Source: an uncultured Flavobacteriales bacterium
GTDB taxonomy: Bacteria; Bacteroidota; Bacteroidia; Flavobacteriales; BACL11
Length of the DNA: 64,000 nucleotides
Direction of reading: 5' to 3'
Assembly: GCA_905181635.1 (NCBI GenBank)
Contig: CAJIYM010000003.1
Coordinates: forward strand, 124,001 to 188,000
Shown: piece after piece, positions 27,027 through 36,300 of the stretch
Layout of the letters: each line of letters begins with the position of its first letter
How positions within the stretch are numbered: the stretch's first letter is position 1
The notes under the pieces: generated by a model
Databases searched by the model: none
Told to the model about the DNA's origin: nothing
The model's input: only the letters and a program-made list of their open reading frames with translations
Translations under genes and position numbers: made by a program

Positions 27027-29798
27027 ATGACTAAAAAAAAAATAAATACTTCCAATAAAATTGTGATTAAGGGCGCACGCGTGCACAACCTTAAAAACAT
27101 CTCAATTAACATACCAAAAGACAAATTAATTGTTATTTCTGGGGTATCGGGTAGTGGTAAATCTTCATTAGCCTTTGATACTTTATTTGCCGAAGGGCAA
27201 AGAAGATACATTGAAAGTCTATCTTCATATGCCCGCCAGTTTCTAGGAAAATTACAGAAACCAGAAGTAGATGAAATACTTGGAATTTGCCCTGCGATTG
27301 CTATTGAGCAGAAAACAACCACCAATAACCCTAGGTCAACCATTGGGACAAGTACAGAAATATACGATTATCTAAAACTTCTTTTTGCTAGAATAGGAAA
27401 AACAATTTCACCAATTTCAGGAAAACAAGTAAAACGCCAACAAGTGTCTGATGTGGTTGACTTTATAACAAAACAGCAAAAAGAAGAAACCGTAATTATA
27501 ACTGCCAACTACAAAGGGGAAGAGAATAACAGCATACTAACAAATTTAAGACAACAAGGTTTTTCTCGGATTATACACCAAGGAAAAGTAACTAAAATAA
27601 AAGATTTACTGAAGAATGAGGAAAAAGTACCAAGCAGTAATATACAAGTAGTAATTGATCGTGTAATTATTGACAATACTGATATTAAAGGGAGAATCGC
27701 TGACTCAGTACAAACTGCCTTTTTTGAAGGAAATGGAGAGTGTAATATCTTAATTAATCAGAAGAATCACCATTTCTCTAATAGATTTGAATTAGACGGA
27801 ATACAATTTGAAAAACCGTCCACTCATTTATTTGCTTTCAATAACCCTTATGGAGCTTGCCAAAAGTGTGAAGGTTTTGGCTCCATTCTTGGAATTGATA
27901 AAAAGAAGGTGGTAATCAATGAAAACTTATCAGTATATCAAGGCGCAATAAGCTGTTGGGGTGGCGAAAAACTAAGCAAATGGAAAGAACGATTTATTAT
28001 TCGTGCCTCAAAGTTTGATTTCCCGGTACATAGGCCATACAATGAGTTAACCGAGACAGAAAAAGATATTCTTTGGAACGGAAAGGGAAAGTGCAAAGGA
28101 ATACAGCAGTTTTTTCAAAAATTAGAAAGTCAAAAATACAAAATACAAAACAGAGTACTAATTGCTAGGTATAGAGGGAAAACAGATTGTGATAAATGTA
28201 ATGGATCCAGATTAAGAAAAGATGCCCTGTATGTAAAAGTTGCAGGAAAAAGCATAGCTGATATTGTAAAGATGAATATTGAACATGCACTTTCATTCTT
28301 TGAAAACATAAAACTTGACGCTAAAGATAATAAGATTGCTGCCAGACTAACACAAGAAATTATAAGCAGATTACACTATTTAAACGAAGTGGGCTTAAGT
28401 TATCTTACTCTAGATAGAAAGTCAAACACTTTATCAGGTGGTGAGTCGCAAAGAATAAACCTAGCCACTTCTATTGGAAGTTCATTAGTAGGAGCAATGT
28501 ATATATTAGACGAACCCAGTATTGGATTACACTCAAAAGATACCGAAAGACTTATTAAAATATTGAAAGAATTAAGAGATATTGGTAATACAGTTATAGT
28601 GGTTGAGCATGATGAAGAAATAATGGAACAGGCAGACCAAATTATTGATATTGGCCCTGAAGCAGGAATTCACGGAGGAAAAATAATTTTCCAAGGAAAA
28701 TTAAAAGATATTTATAAAGAGAATAAAAGTTTAACTACCCAATATCTTGCCGGGAAGCTAGTAATTCCCGTTCCTAAAAAAAGAAGAAGCACTAAAGATA
28801 AAGTTATTATTGATGGGATTAATAAACATAATCTAAATAATATAAGTGTAGAATTCCCTTTAAACGGACTCACCTTAGTTACAGGAATGAGTGGTTCTGG
28901 AAAGTCCACATTAATCAGAGATATACTAAAACCTGCTTTAAATACCCATTTCGGTAATTTTAGCAAGACAAATAAGAATTACGAAAACATAAAGGTCAGT
29001 AAAAAAAATCTAACTAGACTGGAATTTATTGACCAAAATCCTATCGGAAAATCATCAAGGTCGAACCCAGCAACATACATAAAAGTATATGATGATATTA
29101 GAAAACTATTTGCTAGGCAACCATTAGCTGAAAGCAGAAAGTATAAAATAGGATTCTTTTCCTTTAATGTTGATGGTGGAAGGTGCGAGCACTGTAAGGG
29201 AGAAGGAGAAATAACTGTAGAAATGCAGTTTATGGCAGATGTACATTTAGAATGTGAACACTGTAAAGGAAAACGTTTTCAAAAAGAAATATTAGAAATA
29301 ACAGTTGGTGATAGAAATATATCAGATATCTTAAACTTATCTGTTTATGAAGCTATAGAGTTTTTTGAAAACAATAATGAAAAAAATATTGCACGAAAAT
29401 TACAACCATTAAAAGATGTTGGATTGAGTTATATAAAACTTGGGCAATCCTCAAATACACTAAGTGGTGGGGAAGCTCAAAGAATAAAATTAGCTTCTTT
29501 TTTAGGTAAAGGAAATACACCTGAAAAAACATTATTCATCTTTGATGAGCCAACTACAGGGCTACATTTTCATGACATAAATAAACTTCTTAATTCCTTT
29601 TATGCACTCATTGAAAAAGGACACTCTATTGTTTGCATTGAACATAATTTAGATGTCATAAAATGCGCTGACTGGATAATTGACCTTGGACCTGAAGGTG
29701 GCGATAAAGGAGGTGATATTGTATTTACAGGAACACCAGAAGAAATAATAAATTGTAAAAAATCAATCACTGGTCACTTTCTTAAAAAGAAAATTTAA
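27027..29798 (+). CDS. uvrA: Excinuclease ABC subunit A
   Basis: A 923-residue nucleotide-excision-repair damage sensor with two ABC modules. The first Walker A is GVSGSGKSSLAFDTLFAEG, and its signature is NTLSGGESQRINLA. The second Walker A is GMSGSGKSTLIRDIL, and its signature is NTLSGGEAQRIKLA. Zinc-binding clusters are CQKCEGFG..., CDKCNGSRL and CEHCKGEGEIT...CEHCKGKRF. Length is normal for Bacteroidota. It is divergent from the sigma gene and ends at a bidirectional terminator. Confidence 0.98.
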   Translation: MTKKKINTSNKIVIKGARVHNLKNISINIPKDKLIVISGVSGSGKSSLAFDTLFAEGQRRYIESLSSYARQFLGKLQKPEVDEILGICPAIAIEQKTTTNNPRSTIGTSTEIYDYLKLLFARIGKTISPISGKQVKRQQVSDVVDFITKQQKEETVIITANYKGEENNSILTNLRQQGFSRIIHQGKVTKIKDLLKNEEKVPSSNIQVVIDRVIIDNTDIKGRIADSVQTAFFEGNGECNILINQKNHHFSNRFELDGIQFEKPSTHLFAFNNPYGACQKCEGFGSILGIDKKKVVINENLSVYQGAISCWGGEKLSKWKERFIIRASKFDFPVHRPYNELTETEKDILWNGKGKCKGIQQFFQKLESQKYKIQNRVLIARYRGKTDCDKCNGSRLRKDALYVKVAGKSIADIVKMNIEHALSFFENIKLDAKDNKIAARLTQEIISRLHYLNEVGLSYLTLDRKSNTLSGGESQRINLATSIGSSLVGAMYILDEPSIGLHSKDTERLIKILKELRDIGNTVIVVEHDEEIMEQADQIIDIGPEAGIHGGKIIFQGKLKDIYKENKSLTTQYLAGKLVIPVPKKRRSTKDKVIIDGINKHNLNNISVEFPLNGLTLVTGMSGSGKSTLIRDILKPALNTHFGNFSKTNKNYENIKVSKKNLTRLEFIDQNPIGKSSRSNPATYIKVYDDIRKLFARQPLAESRKYKIGFFSFNVDGGRCEHCKGEGEITVEMQFMADVHLECEHCKGKRFQKEILEITVGDRNISDILNLSVYEAIEFFENNNEKNIARKLQPLKDVGLSYIKLGQSSNTLSGGEAQRIKLASFLGKGNTPEKTLFIFDEPTTGLHFHDINKLLNSFYALIEKGHSIVCIEHNLDVIKCADWIIDLGPEGGDKGGDIVFTGTPEEIINCKKSITGHFLKKKI

Positions 29799-29816
29799 TT
29801 TATCCCATGTAAAAAG

Positions 29817-29843
29817 AAAAGCCGAGTAAATACTCGGCTTTTT
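29817..29843. terminator. Bidirectional terminator between uvrA and the lysine-rich protein gene
   Basis: Perfect stem GCCGAGTA / TACTCGGC with an AA loop, flanked by AAAA on the left and TTTTT on the right, between convergent genes. Confidence 0.9.
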
Positions 29844-29881
29844 CATATTTAAAATATATAACAGTTTTTATAAAATCTATA

Positions 29882-30721
29882 TTATTTCTTTTTAGATTTC
29901 TTATCCTTAGATGCTTGCTTCTCTTTAGCTTTCTTATCCTTAGCTGCCTGCTTCTCTTTAGCTTTCTTATCCTTAGCTGCCTGCTTCTCTTTAGCTTTCT
30001 TATCCTTAGATGCTTGCTTCTCATTAGCTTTCTTATCCTTAGAGGCTTGCTTAGCTTTGGCATCTTTATCAGCTTGCTTAACTTTAACATCCTTTAATTT
30101 AGCAGCCTGCTTGTCATTGGCAGCCTTAATATCTATATTTTTCTTACTAGTTTTAATTTTTTTAACCTTAGTAACTGGTTTTACTTTAAAACTTTTACTA
30201 GATTTAGATGACGTAACCGTTTTGGATTCTACTTCTTTAGCTGATTGTTTATTTACCTTTTGTAATTTTATACAACTACCACAATCAACTTTTGAATTTA
30301 ATAACATTAATGTATTTTCCCAAACATAAGCATCCTGAGCTTTAGACATACCTTCTTTAGTGAAATATGAGATTAAAAATCTGTTACTATCAAAAACCAT
30401 ATAAATAGAAGTTTCATCTTGAAAGTATAATTCTCCATTATTTCTTGATGATTCTAAATAAACTAAATCAGCATTATCTTTAATAAATTTATGCACATAC
30501 TTATATTCAACAATCAACTGACTTAAAGCAAGATTTTGATGAATATCATATGGCTGAATTGCAAGAGTAGAACTAACCTCTTCAGGTGTCATTCCTAAAC
30601 TAATATTAAATATCTTGTCTATAGTTGTATAAACATTTTTTGTTACTTTATTCTGCCCAAAGACATTAAAACTACAAGTAACTAAAAGTACAACGATTAA
30701 TTTTTTTATATTATTTTTCAT
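29882..30721 (-). CDS. Secreted protein with BamE/SmpA-like region and lysine-rich repeat tail
   Basis: A 279-residue protein that I cannot assign to a named family. Residues 1-22 are a signal peptide ending at FGQ. Residues about 35-125 (ISLGMTPEEVSSTLAIQPYD ... SIYMVFDSNRFLISYF) show the 'GMTxxEV...L...P...V.F' pattern of BamE/SmpA/OmlA-like domains and resemble a region of the next upstream gene product. A CGSC pair follows at about 147-150. Residues 170-279 are extremely lysine-rich, with 11-residue repeats (KDKKAKEKQAA). The opposite-strand ORF 29915-30097 and ORF 29800-30090 are shadows of this tail. Its start touches the stop of the upstream gene. Confidence 0.75.
   Translation of the reverse strand: MKNNIKKLIVVLLVTCSFNVFGQNKVTKNVYTTIDKIFNISLGMTPEEVSSTLAIQPYDIHQNLALSQLIVEYKYVHKFIKDNADLVYLESSRNNGELYFQDETSIYMVFDSNRFLISYFTKEGMSKAQDAYVWENTLMLLNSKVDCGSCIKLQKVNKQSAKEVESKTVTSSKSSKSFKVKPVTKVKKIKTSKKNIDIKAANDKQAAKLKDVKVKQADKDAKAKQASKDKKANEKQASKDKKAKEKQAAKDKKAKEKQAAKDKKAKEKQASKDKKSKKK
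29890..30060. repeat. 33-base tandem repeat encoding KDKKAKEKQAA units
   Basis: About four to five copies of a 33-base unit (for example CTTTATCCTTAGCTGCCTGC...), with a few substitutions, lie within the lysine-rich tail. The repeat is coding and in frame, so copy-number change would alter tail length without breaking the gene. Confidence 0.85.
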
Positions 30722-31932
30722 TATTGTTTTGTTTTTATATTAGCTCCTGCTTTAGCTTTAATTTCAAAATTTATTGTATTATCAATATCTAACAAATCAC
30801 ATAGAGAGCAATCGTCTTTAACAATTTCATTTTCATTTACTCTTTTCACCTTAATACAAGGGTCGCCTACACAGTCCTTGCTTTTGTTCAATACATAATA
30901 ATAATCTTCAGAATCACACGGGCAATATGAACATGATCCATCATCTTTAGTTGCTTGGGCATTATAATTAGTAGCTAATTTATCTGTACATCCTTTAGGT
31001 TCTGCCTTAATATTAGGGTCAGGAATACACTGTTCATTACATTGCTTTACTGAATCATAATCTGGATTTAGAACAAAAAGACAAGGACAGTAATCACATA
31101 ATGTTCTGTCATCAATATCAGCATTCTCATTGTAATTTTTAGCTTCGCTATCCATACATCCTTTAACTATAGGTTTAGCAGCATATTTACAACTCCCATC
31201 ATCTTCGGTGGCATCAACATTATAATTTAGGGCACTTCCTTTGGCATAATCTGGACGACCTAAATAATTATCATTCGTTCCATCATCCATACATCCATAA
31301 CATAACAAATAATCATCCACTACAGCGGTACATTCTAAATTATCATTAAAACACAGTAAATCATTTGCAGAATTTTTTGAATTCTCATTAATAATATTTT
31401 CTAGCAATCCATTTTTAAAAAAGACTGTAAGCTCAAATTCCTTGTCCTCGTAAACCTGTTGGCCATTTTTTAAAGCAGACTTTGAAAATTGATTCTTAGC
31501 ATTTATTTTTCTCTGCATTCTCCTGTAATGGTATACATGAATCTCACAGTTATCTTTATTGTGAAAAATTTCAAAAGGATAAATACCCAGTTTGCTTCTT
31601 ACCTCATTTTTAGACATATACTTTGTTAGAGAAGCAACATTAGAAACAGTAGTAAAAGGCTTAATAATCTTTTCTTCATACTCACAAGACCCATCATCTT
31701 TTGTAGCATTAACATTGTAGTTACTTGCCTCATTATCGGTACAACCTTTTAATGCCCTTGGATATTTACAGCATTTTTTATCAGCCCCACCTTTTACTCC
31801 ACTACAATCGTGAACAGCTGATTTATTATAATTAAGAGCTGAAACATCTAAACATCCTTGTACCTTGCAACCTGATAAAGATATTAATACTGCAAATAAT
31901 ATGGTTAATTGATAGTGAATTTTAATTTTCAT
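30721..31932 (-). CDS. Cysteine-rich lipoprotein with 'NYNxxATxDDGSC' repeats and a BamE/SmpA-like region
   Basis: A 403-residue lipoprotein (signal LTILFAVLISLSGC). It carries about five copies of a cysteine repeat: GCLDVSALNYNKSAVHDC, GCTDNEASNYNVNATKDDGS, a GSALNYNVDATEDDGSC copy, GCMDSEAKNYNENADIDD and GCTDKLATNYNAQATKDDGS. This type occurs in surface proteins of marine Bacteroidota; its function is unknown. Residues about 95-185 (LTKYMSKNEVRSKLGIYPFE ... FELTVFFKNGLLENI) align by eye with the domain of the downstream lysine-rich protein. CPC pairs follow some repeats. It is the middle gene of a three-gene envelope group. Confidence 0.78.
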   Translation of the reverse strand: MKIKIHYQLTILFAVLISLSGCKVQGCLDVSALNYNKSAVHDCSGVKGGADKKCCKYPRALKGCTDNEASNYNVNATKDDGSCEYEEKIIKPFTTVSNVASLTKYMSKNEVRSKLGIYPFEIFHNKDNCEIHVYHYRRMQRKINAKNQFSKSALKNGQQVYEDKEFELTVFFKNGLLENIINENSKNSANDLLCFNDNLECTAVVDDYLLCYGCMDDGTNDNYLGRPDYAKGSALNYNVDATEDDGSCKYAAKPIVKGCMDSEAKNYNENADIDDRTLCDYCPCLFVLNPDYDSVKQCNEQCIPDPNIKAEPKGCTDKLATNYNAQATKDDGSCSYCPCDSEDYYYVLNKSKDCVGDPCIKVKRVNENEIVKDDCSLCDLLDIDNTINFEIKAKAGANIKTKQ

Positions 31933-31972
31933 GATATAATTTATAAGTGATTTTTAAATTAGCTTCTATAAT

Positions 31973-32743
31973 CTATTGAGGGCCTTCGGAGCTACTAGGA
32001 GCTACAACCTTCTTTTCAGTTGGAGTTACAACTTTCTTTGGAGCTGCAACTTTCTTTGGAGCTGCAACTTTCTTTGGAGCTGCAACTTTCTTTGGAGCTG
32101 CAACTTTCTTTGGAGCTGCAACTTTCTTTGGAGCTGCAACTTTCTTTGGAGCTACAGCTTTATTTTTCTTTTTAACCTTCTTTTTAACCTTCTTTTTAAC
32201 CTTCTTCTTATCTGTTTTAGCTTTTGATTTTCCTCCAAAAGAGTATGCTAATCCAAACTGCATTCCATTAAAATCATATTCGCCTGATTTGAGCATGTTG
32301 TAATTAAAGCCTAAAGATAAAGCAGATGTTAGTTGGTAACTTAAACCAACGTTAGCTCCAAATTCATTAGTTGAACCTTCTACAATATCTGTACTACCAT
32401 CATCAACATCACCTATTGCATTTGCATCATAAGTTGAATCAGAAATCATGTAAATACCCATTCCTAAGTTTACAGAAAGTTTATTTGTAATTCCATAATT
32501 CAAATCAGCTTTTATAGGAATAACACCAAAACCCATTCCATAACCAACAGAACCTACTAAATCCATTTTTTCAGATAAATTTTGAGTGTAGTTTACTGCA
32601 ATAATTGTTGATCCTGTAGTTTCAGATTTTTCAATCATTGCACCATTCCACATTGCATAGTCTAAGCTTGCACCAAATCCTTGAGCAAACATAGTAGAAG
32701 TTCCTAAAACTGAAACTAGTAATAATGTGTAAAAATTTTTCAT
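31973..32743 (-). CDS. Outer-membrane beta-barrel protein with PKKVAA repeat tail
   Basis: The track start at 32830 falls in repeat-containing upstream DNA; the ATG at 32743 gives MKNFYTLLLVSVLGTSTMFAQ, a proper signal peptide, and a 256-residue protein. Residues about 20-175 alternate polar and hydrophobic residues as in an 8-stranded outer-membrane barrel (AVNYTQNLSEKMDLVGSVGY, LSVNLGMGIYMI, SALSLGFNYNML, GMQFGLAYSFGG). The tail is KKVKKKVKKKVKKKNK followed by seven PKKV units with VAA spacers. The tail could contact peptidoglycan or other anions; that is inference. It is first of three co-oriented envelope genes. Confidence 0.8.
   Translation of the reverse strand: MKNFYTLLLVSVLGTSTMFAQGFGASLDYAMWNGAMIEKSETTGSTIIAVNYTQNLSEKMDLVGSVGYGMGFGVIPIKADLNYGITNKLSVNLGMGIYMISDSTYDANAIGDVDDGSTDIVEGSTNEFGANVGLSYQLTSALSLGFNYNMLKSGEYDFNGMQFGLAYSFGGKSKAKTDKKKVKKKVKKKVKKKNKAVAPKKVAAPKKVAAPKKVAAPKKVAAPKKVAAPKKVAAPKKVVTPTEKKVVAPSSSEGPQ
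32030..32160. repeat. 18-base tandem repeat encoding PKKVAA
   Basis: Six to seven almost perfect copies of CTTTGGAGCTGCAACTTT, in frame within the barrel protein tail. The near-perfect DNA identity, including third positions, indicates recent expansion or slippage. Confidence 0.93.
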
Positions 32744-32806
32744 AAGATATTTATTAAATTTTTGAATTTTATTTAATTCTGTGCAAACTAAAACATTATA
32801 TTTTTT

Positions 32807-32828
32807 ATAATTGATACATAATTGATAC
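32807..32828. repeat. Direct repeat upstream of the barrel protein gene
   Basis: Two adjacent copies of ATAATTGATAC, 64-85 bases upstream of the ATG at 32743. A related string (GTATCATAATTTATAAT) follows further upstream. This may be a binding site or chance in AT-rich DNA. Confidence 0.5.
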
Positions 32829-32972
32829 ATTTACATGCTTTTGAAGTTTTTGTATCATAATTTATAATAAAAACCCCTATTATATTTTCAATTAATGATT
32901 TTAAAATACTAATTCAAAGTTACTTTTATATATCTACTTTAAATTAAAATCGATATAAAAATTATAACTACA

Positions 32973-33383
32973 CTATTTATAATCCACATAATTCTGTAAA
33001 ATAATAGTTGCGCTTACTTCATCAACCAGTGCTTTATTCTGCCTTCTCTTCTTCTTAATCCCACTAGCTAAAATACTCTGCTTGGCAATTTTAGATGTGA
33101 AACGTTCATCAATTTGATGTACAGGGATTTGTGGATATTTTTTCTGTAAGCGTTTAACAAATCCATTTACATGTCCGCTACTATCAGTATTAGTTCCATC
33201 TAAATTTTTAGGATCACCTACGACAAAACATTCAATGCTTTCTTTTTGCACCAATTCAGCGATAAAATCATCTAATAAATGAGTAAGTACAGTCGTTAAA
33301 CCACCTGCAATAAGTTGCATAGCATCAGTAATAGCTATACCTGTTCGCTTAGTACCAAAATCAATACCAAGGGCTTTCCCCAT
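32973..33383 (-). CDS. ruvX: Putative pre-16S rRNA nuclease / Holliday-junction resolvase RuvX (YqgF)
   Basis: A 136-residue RNase H-fold protein. It begins MGKALGIDFGTKRTGIAITD with the first catalytic Asp. The motif FVVGDPKNLDGT and the late IDERFTSKIAKQSI and DEVSATIILQNYV carry the remaining conserved acidic residues. It is implicated in 16S rRNA 5'-end processing. Its ATG shares one base with the stop of the C25 protease gene, so the two are translationally coupled although functionally unrelated. Confidence 0.95.
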   Translation of the reverse strand: MGKALGIDFGTKRTGIAITDAMQLIAGGLTTVLTHLLDDFIAELVQKESIECFVVGDPKNLDGTNTDSSGHVNGFVKRLQKKYPQIPVHQIDERFTSKIAKQSILASGIKKKRRQNKALVDEVSATIILQNYVDYK

Positions 33384-36300
33384 TATTGCTTTACTACCTG
33401 GTATATTACTCCTTCAGGCAATACCTTTATAGAATAAGTCCCTGATTCATATTTCTTAATATCAAATGATGAAACACGCTTTTGATCTTTCATTTTTTCA
33501 ATTAATCTACCTAGATTATCATATATTTCAACTTCATGATTTGTAAGATCATTAAAAGAAAGACTGAAACTACCCATAGTTGGATTTGGAAATAATTCAA
33601 AATCAATTTTACTTTCAATTACGCTAGTTGGAGCAATGTACATAGGAGGAAAAACAATATAATCAATCCAGGCACAATCTTGTCCATCAGCAACCCCACC
33701 ATCCTTGTCATACTCCCATCCTAAATCATGATTCCCTAAATTAATAGGAAAAGACACAAAACTCCAGGCGTTATCAATACCTGACCACTCTCCTTGCTTG
33801 TTACCATCAATATAAAATTGTAAAAAATCATAATCTTGTTCTGATGAAACAAATTTGAAGAAAGATATGTCGCCGGCAGCAGTTACATCAATATTTATGT
33901 CAAGGTGTGAAACTTCGCCATCAGGAACATAACCAGATTTTGATGAATTAGTACCTTCATATATATTTACATTATCAATTATCCAAGGATATACAGGATC
34001 ATTGACCCATGCATAGTTTGTAAAATCTCCTGTTTCATAATCCTCATTAATAATTCCTACTATAGCATTAAATGTATGACTATAATTATATACACCATCA
34101 GTTATGTTGTAAGGAAACTCAGCATAAGTACCAACTGGAGTAATTGCATCAACAGTAATATTAAATACAGTAGCTTGCTGCTGATTTGGATTAAGAGATA
34201 TCACATTCGACGAAACTGTATTAATTGTAATGTATGGTGATAAACTAACTAGTACAGCTGATAAATTATCTACATCAGCATGACCTGAATTTTTTACATC
34301 TATTATAAGGTCTAAAGTTTCACCAGCATCTAATCTTCCGTTTCCATTTCCTAAAGCCGCATCATTAATTGTAAAGGTGGTGTGTTCTAATACAGGAGCA
34401 TTTAACAAAACATTAATTGTTGAGCTCCAAGTGTTGCCTAAATTATCAATCATATCTAAAGTAAAGATAACTACATGTTGATCAGCTATGTCATTTGCAA
34501 CCTGGAAGGTAAATACATTAGGAATACTTAAAGTTTGAGATGGATTAATTATAGTCATTACTGATGAATTATTAATTACTGTAACTGCTGGATCATTAGT
34601 TGACAAGGAAATATTAACTAAATTAGCATTTGCTGAACCTACATTTTGAACATCAACACTCATACTAATTAATTCATTGTAATCTACTAAAGAATTATTA
34701 TTACCTGCAACATCATCGATTGTATTTGTTGCATAGATTACATATGGGCCATTAGGTGAAATAATTTGAATTGTACCTTGATATGGTTGTTTAAATTGTT
34801 TAGTAACCACTATATCAGCGACACCAACAACCGAGATAGATGGAAAAGATAAATTCACAATTCCATTAATATCAGCTAATTGAGCATCTAAAAGCACACC
34901 ATTCATTGAAATAGCTACATACGCATTCTCTTCCGCATTAACTGACAAATTAGTTGTACCAACAGGAGAGGCAGAAACATGAGAAACAGAAAGTGTTGTA
35001 GGAACTCCAATATAAGGCATTAAAGATGGATCTCCCATTACATGGTATATTTCCCAATAATATTGTTCAGAACCACCTGCTTGGGTAACAGCTAAATTTC
35101 CGGAATGAATCATTTGCCCTGCAGTAATAAACCAATCTGCTTGCTGTTCACCATTTTCGTGCATTATACAATCAAAAAGCGCTAATCCTGTTCCTGCATA
35201 TGTAGGATTTGCAGATATACTTCCATTACCAACAGCCCACCAAAAATCTTCATTCCAATAAGTATTGTTTGAACCGCCGATATAACCTACAGCACCTTTA
35301 TTATTTGCTCTTAAAAGTCCCTCACCAAAACAAACAGGAACATCAAATTTATTAGACTGACAGCAATTACCCACCATAAAGCCATATTGATCATTATTTT
35401 GTAAGCCTGCAATATCAGAAGTAGAAAAACTAGGATCTGCCCAACCACTAGATCCACAATGAGCTGTATAATTTGCGAAACCAACACCAGCACTAACATC
35501 TGCAATAATAGCTGCTGAAGCTGCTGACATATCTGATGTGATTGGTGTACCAGAACCATACAAATAATTATAAACCGTTAATCCATGAGCTGTATTAAAA
35601 TAATTATCTGTTCCATAATTAATTTGTCCATTCCCATAAGTAGGAGCCATAGATGCGTCGACACCAGCAACCAATACTATCTCATCTAAGAAAGAAGGAT
35701 CAGAAAAAAGATATTTTTCATGAGTTAATGTTTTATTAACTTGCACTTCCACTTCTTCAGCAATAGTAGCTGAAAATCTTCCGTAATACATTTCCGGATA
35801 GAAATCACCATTTCCATCAAACTCACAAAAGTACATGTCTGACAAGTGATTACCATTATCAAAAGAAGGTATCTCCCCATCATCCCCTACAAATAAAACA
35901 TACGTTGGAGAAATTCCATCTGAAGGATTATTATACATGTCTTTTAAAAAAGTATGAATGGAAGCTGTTGTATTACCAACAGCAGGATCATTCGTATAAG
36001 CCTCAACTACATGAAAACCTTTTTTAGATTTCCATTGTACTAATGGCTGTAATGCAGATTGAAAAGCAGGATCAGAAACAATTACATATTTAACAGGGTA
36101 AGTTGTGATAACATCCTTTTCCTGCATTGGCATATAATTCAAACAACTTTTATACAAATGTTCAAATTCAGGAGAATAATATCTTTTTTTGTTCTTAAGG
36201 TGTGCTGAAATATCAGTATTTTTAAATATTACTTTTACCTCTATTTTAGTAATTATCTTAAGCTCATTAGTAATAGGATTGTATTGAAAAGGAGCAATTG

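Noticed and set aside
29800-30090. 96-aa ORF with KLKRSRQLRIRKL repeats
   Set aside because: It is the out-of-frame reading of the 33-base repeat in the lysine-rich protein tail; the 279-aa frame has the signal peptide and domain.
31976-32227. Tandem repeat considered as a CRISPR array
   Set aside because: Units are directly adjacent 18-mers with no spacers and are in frame with the barrel protein; it is a coding minisatellite.
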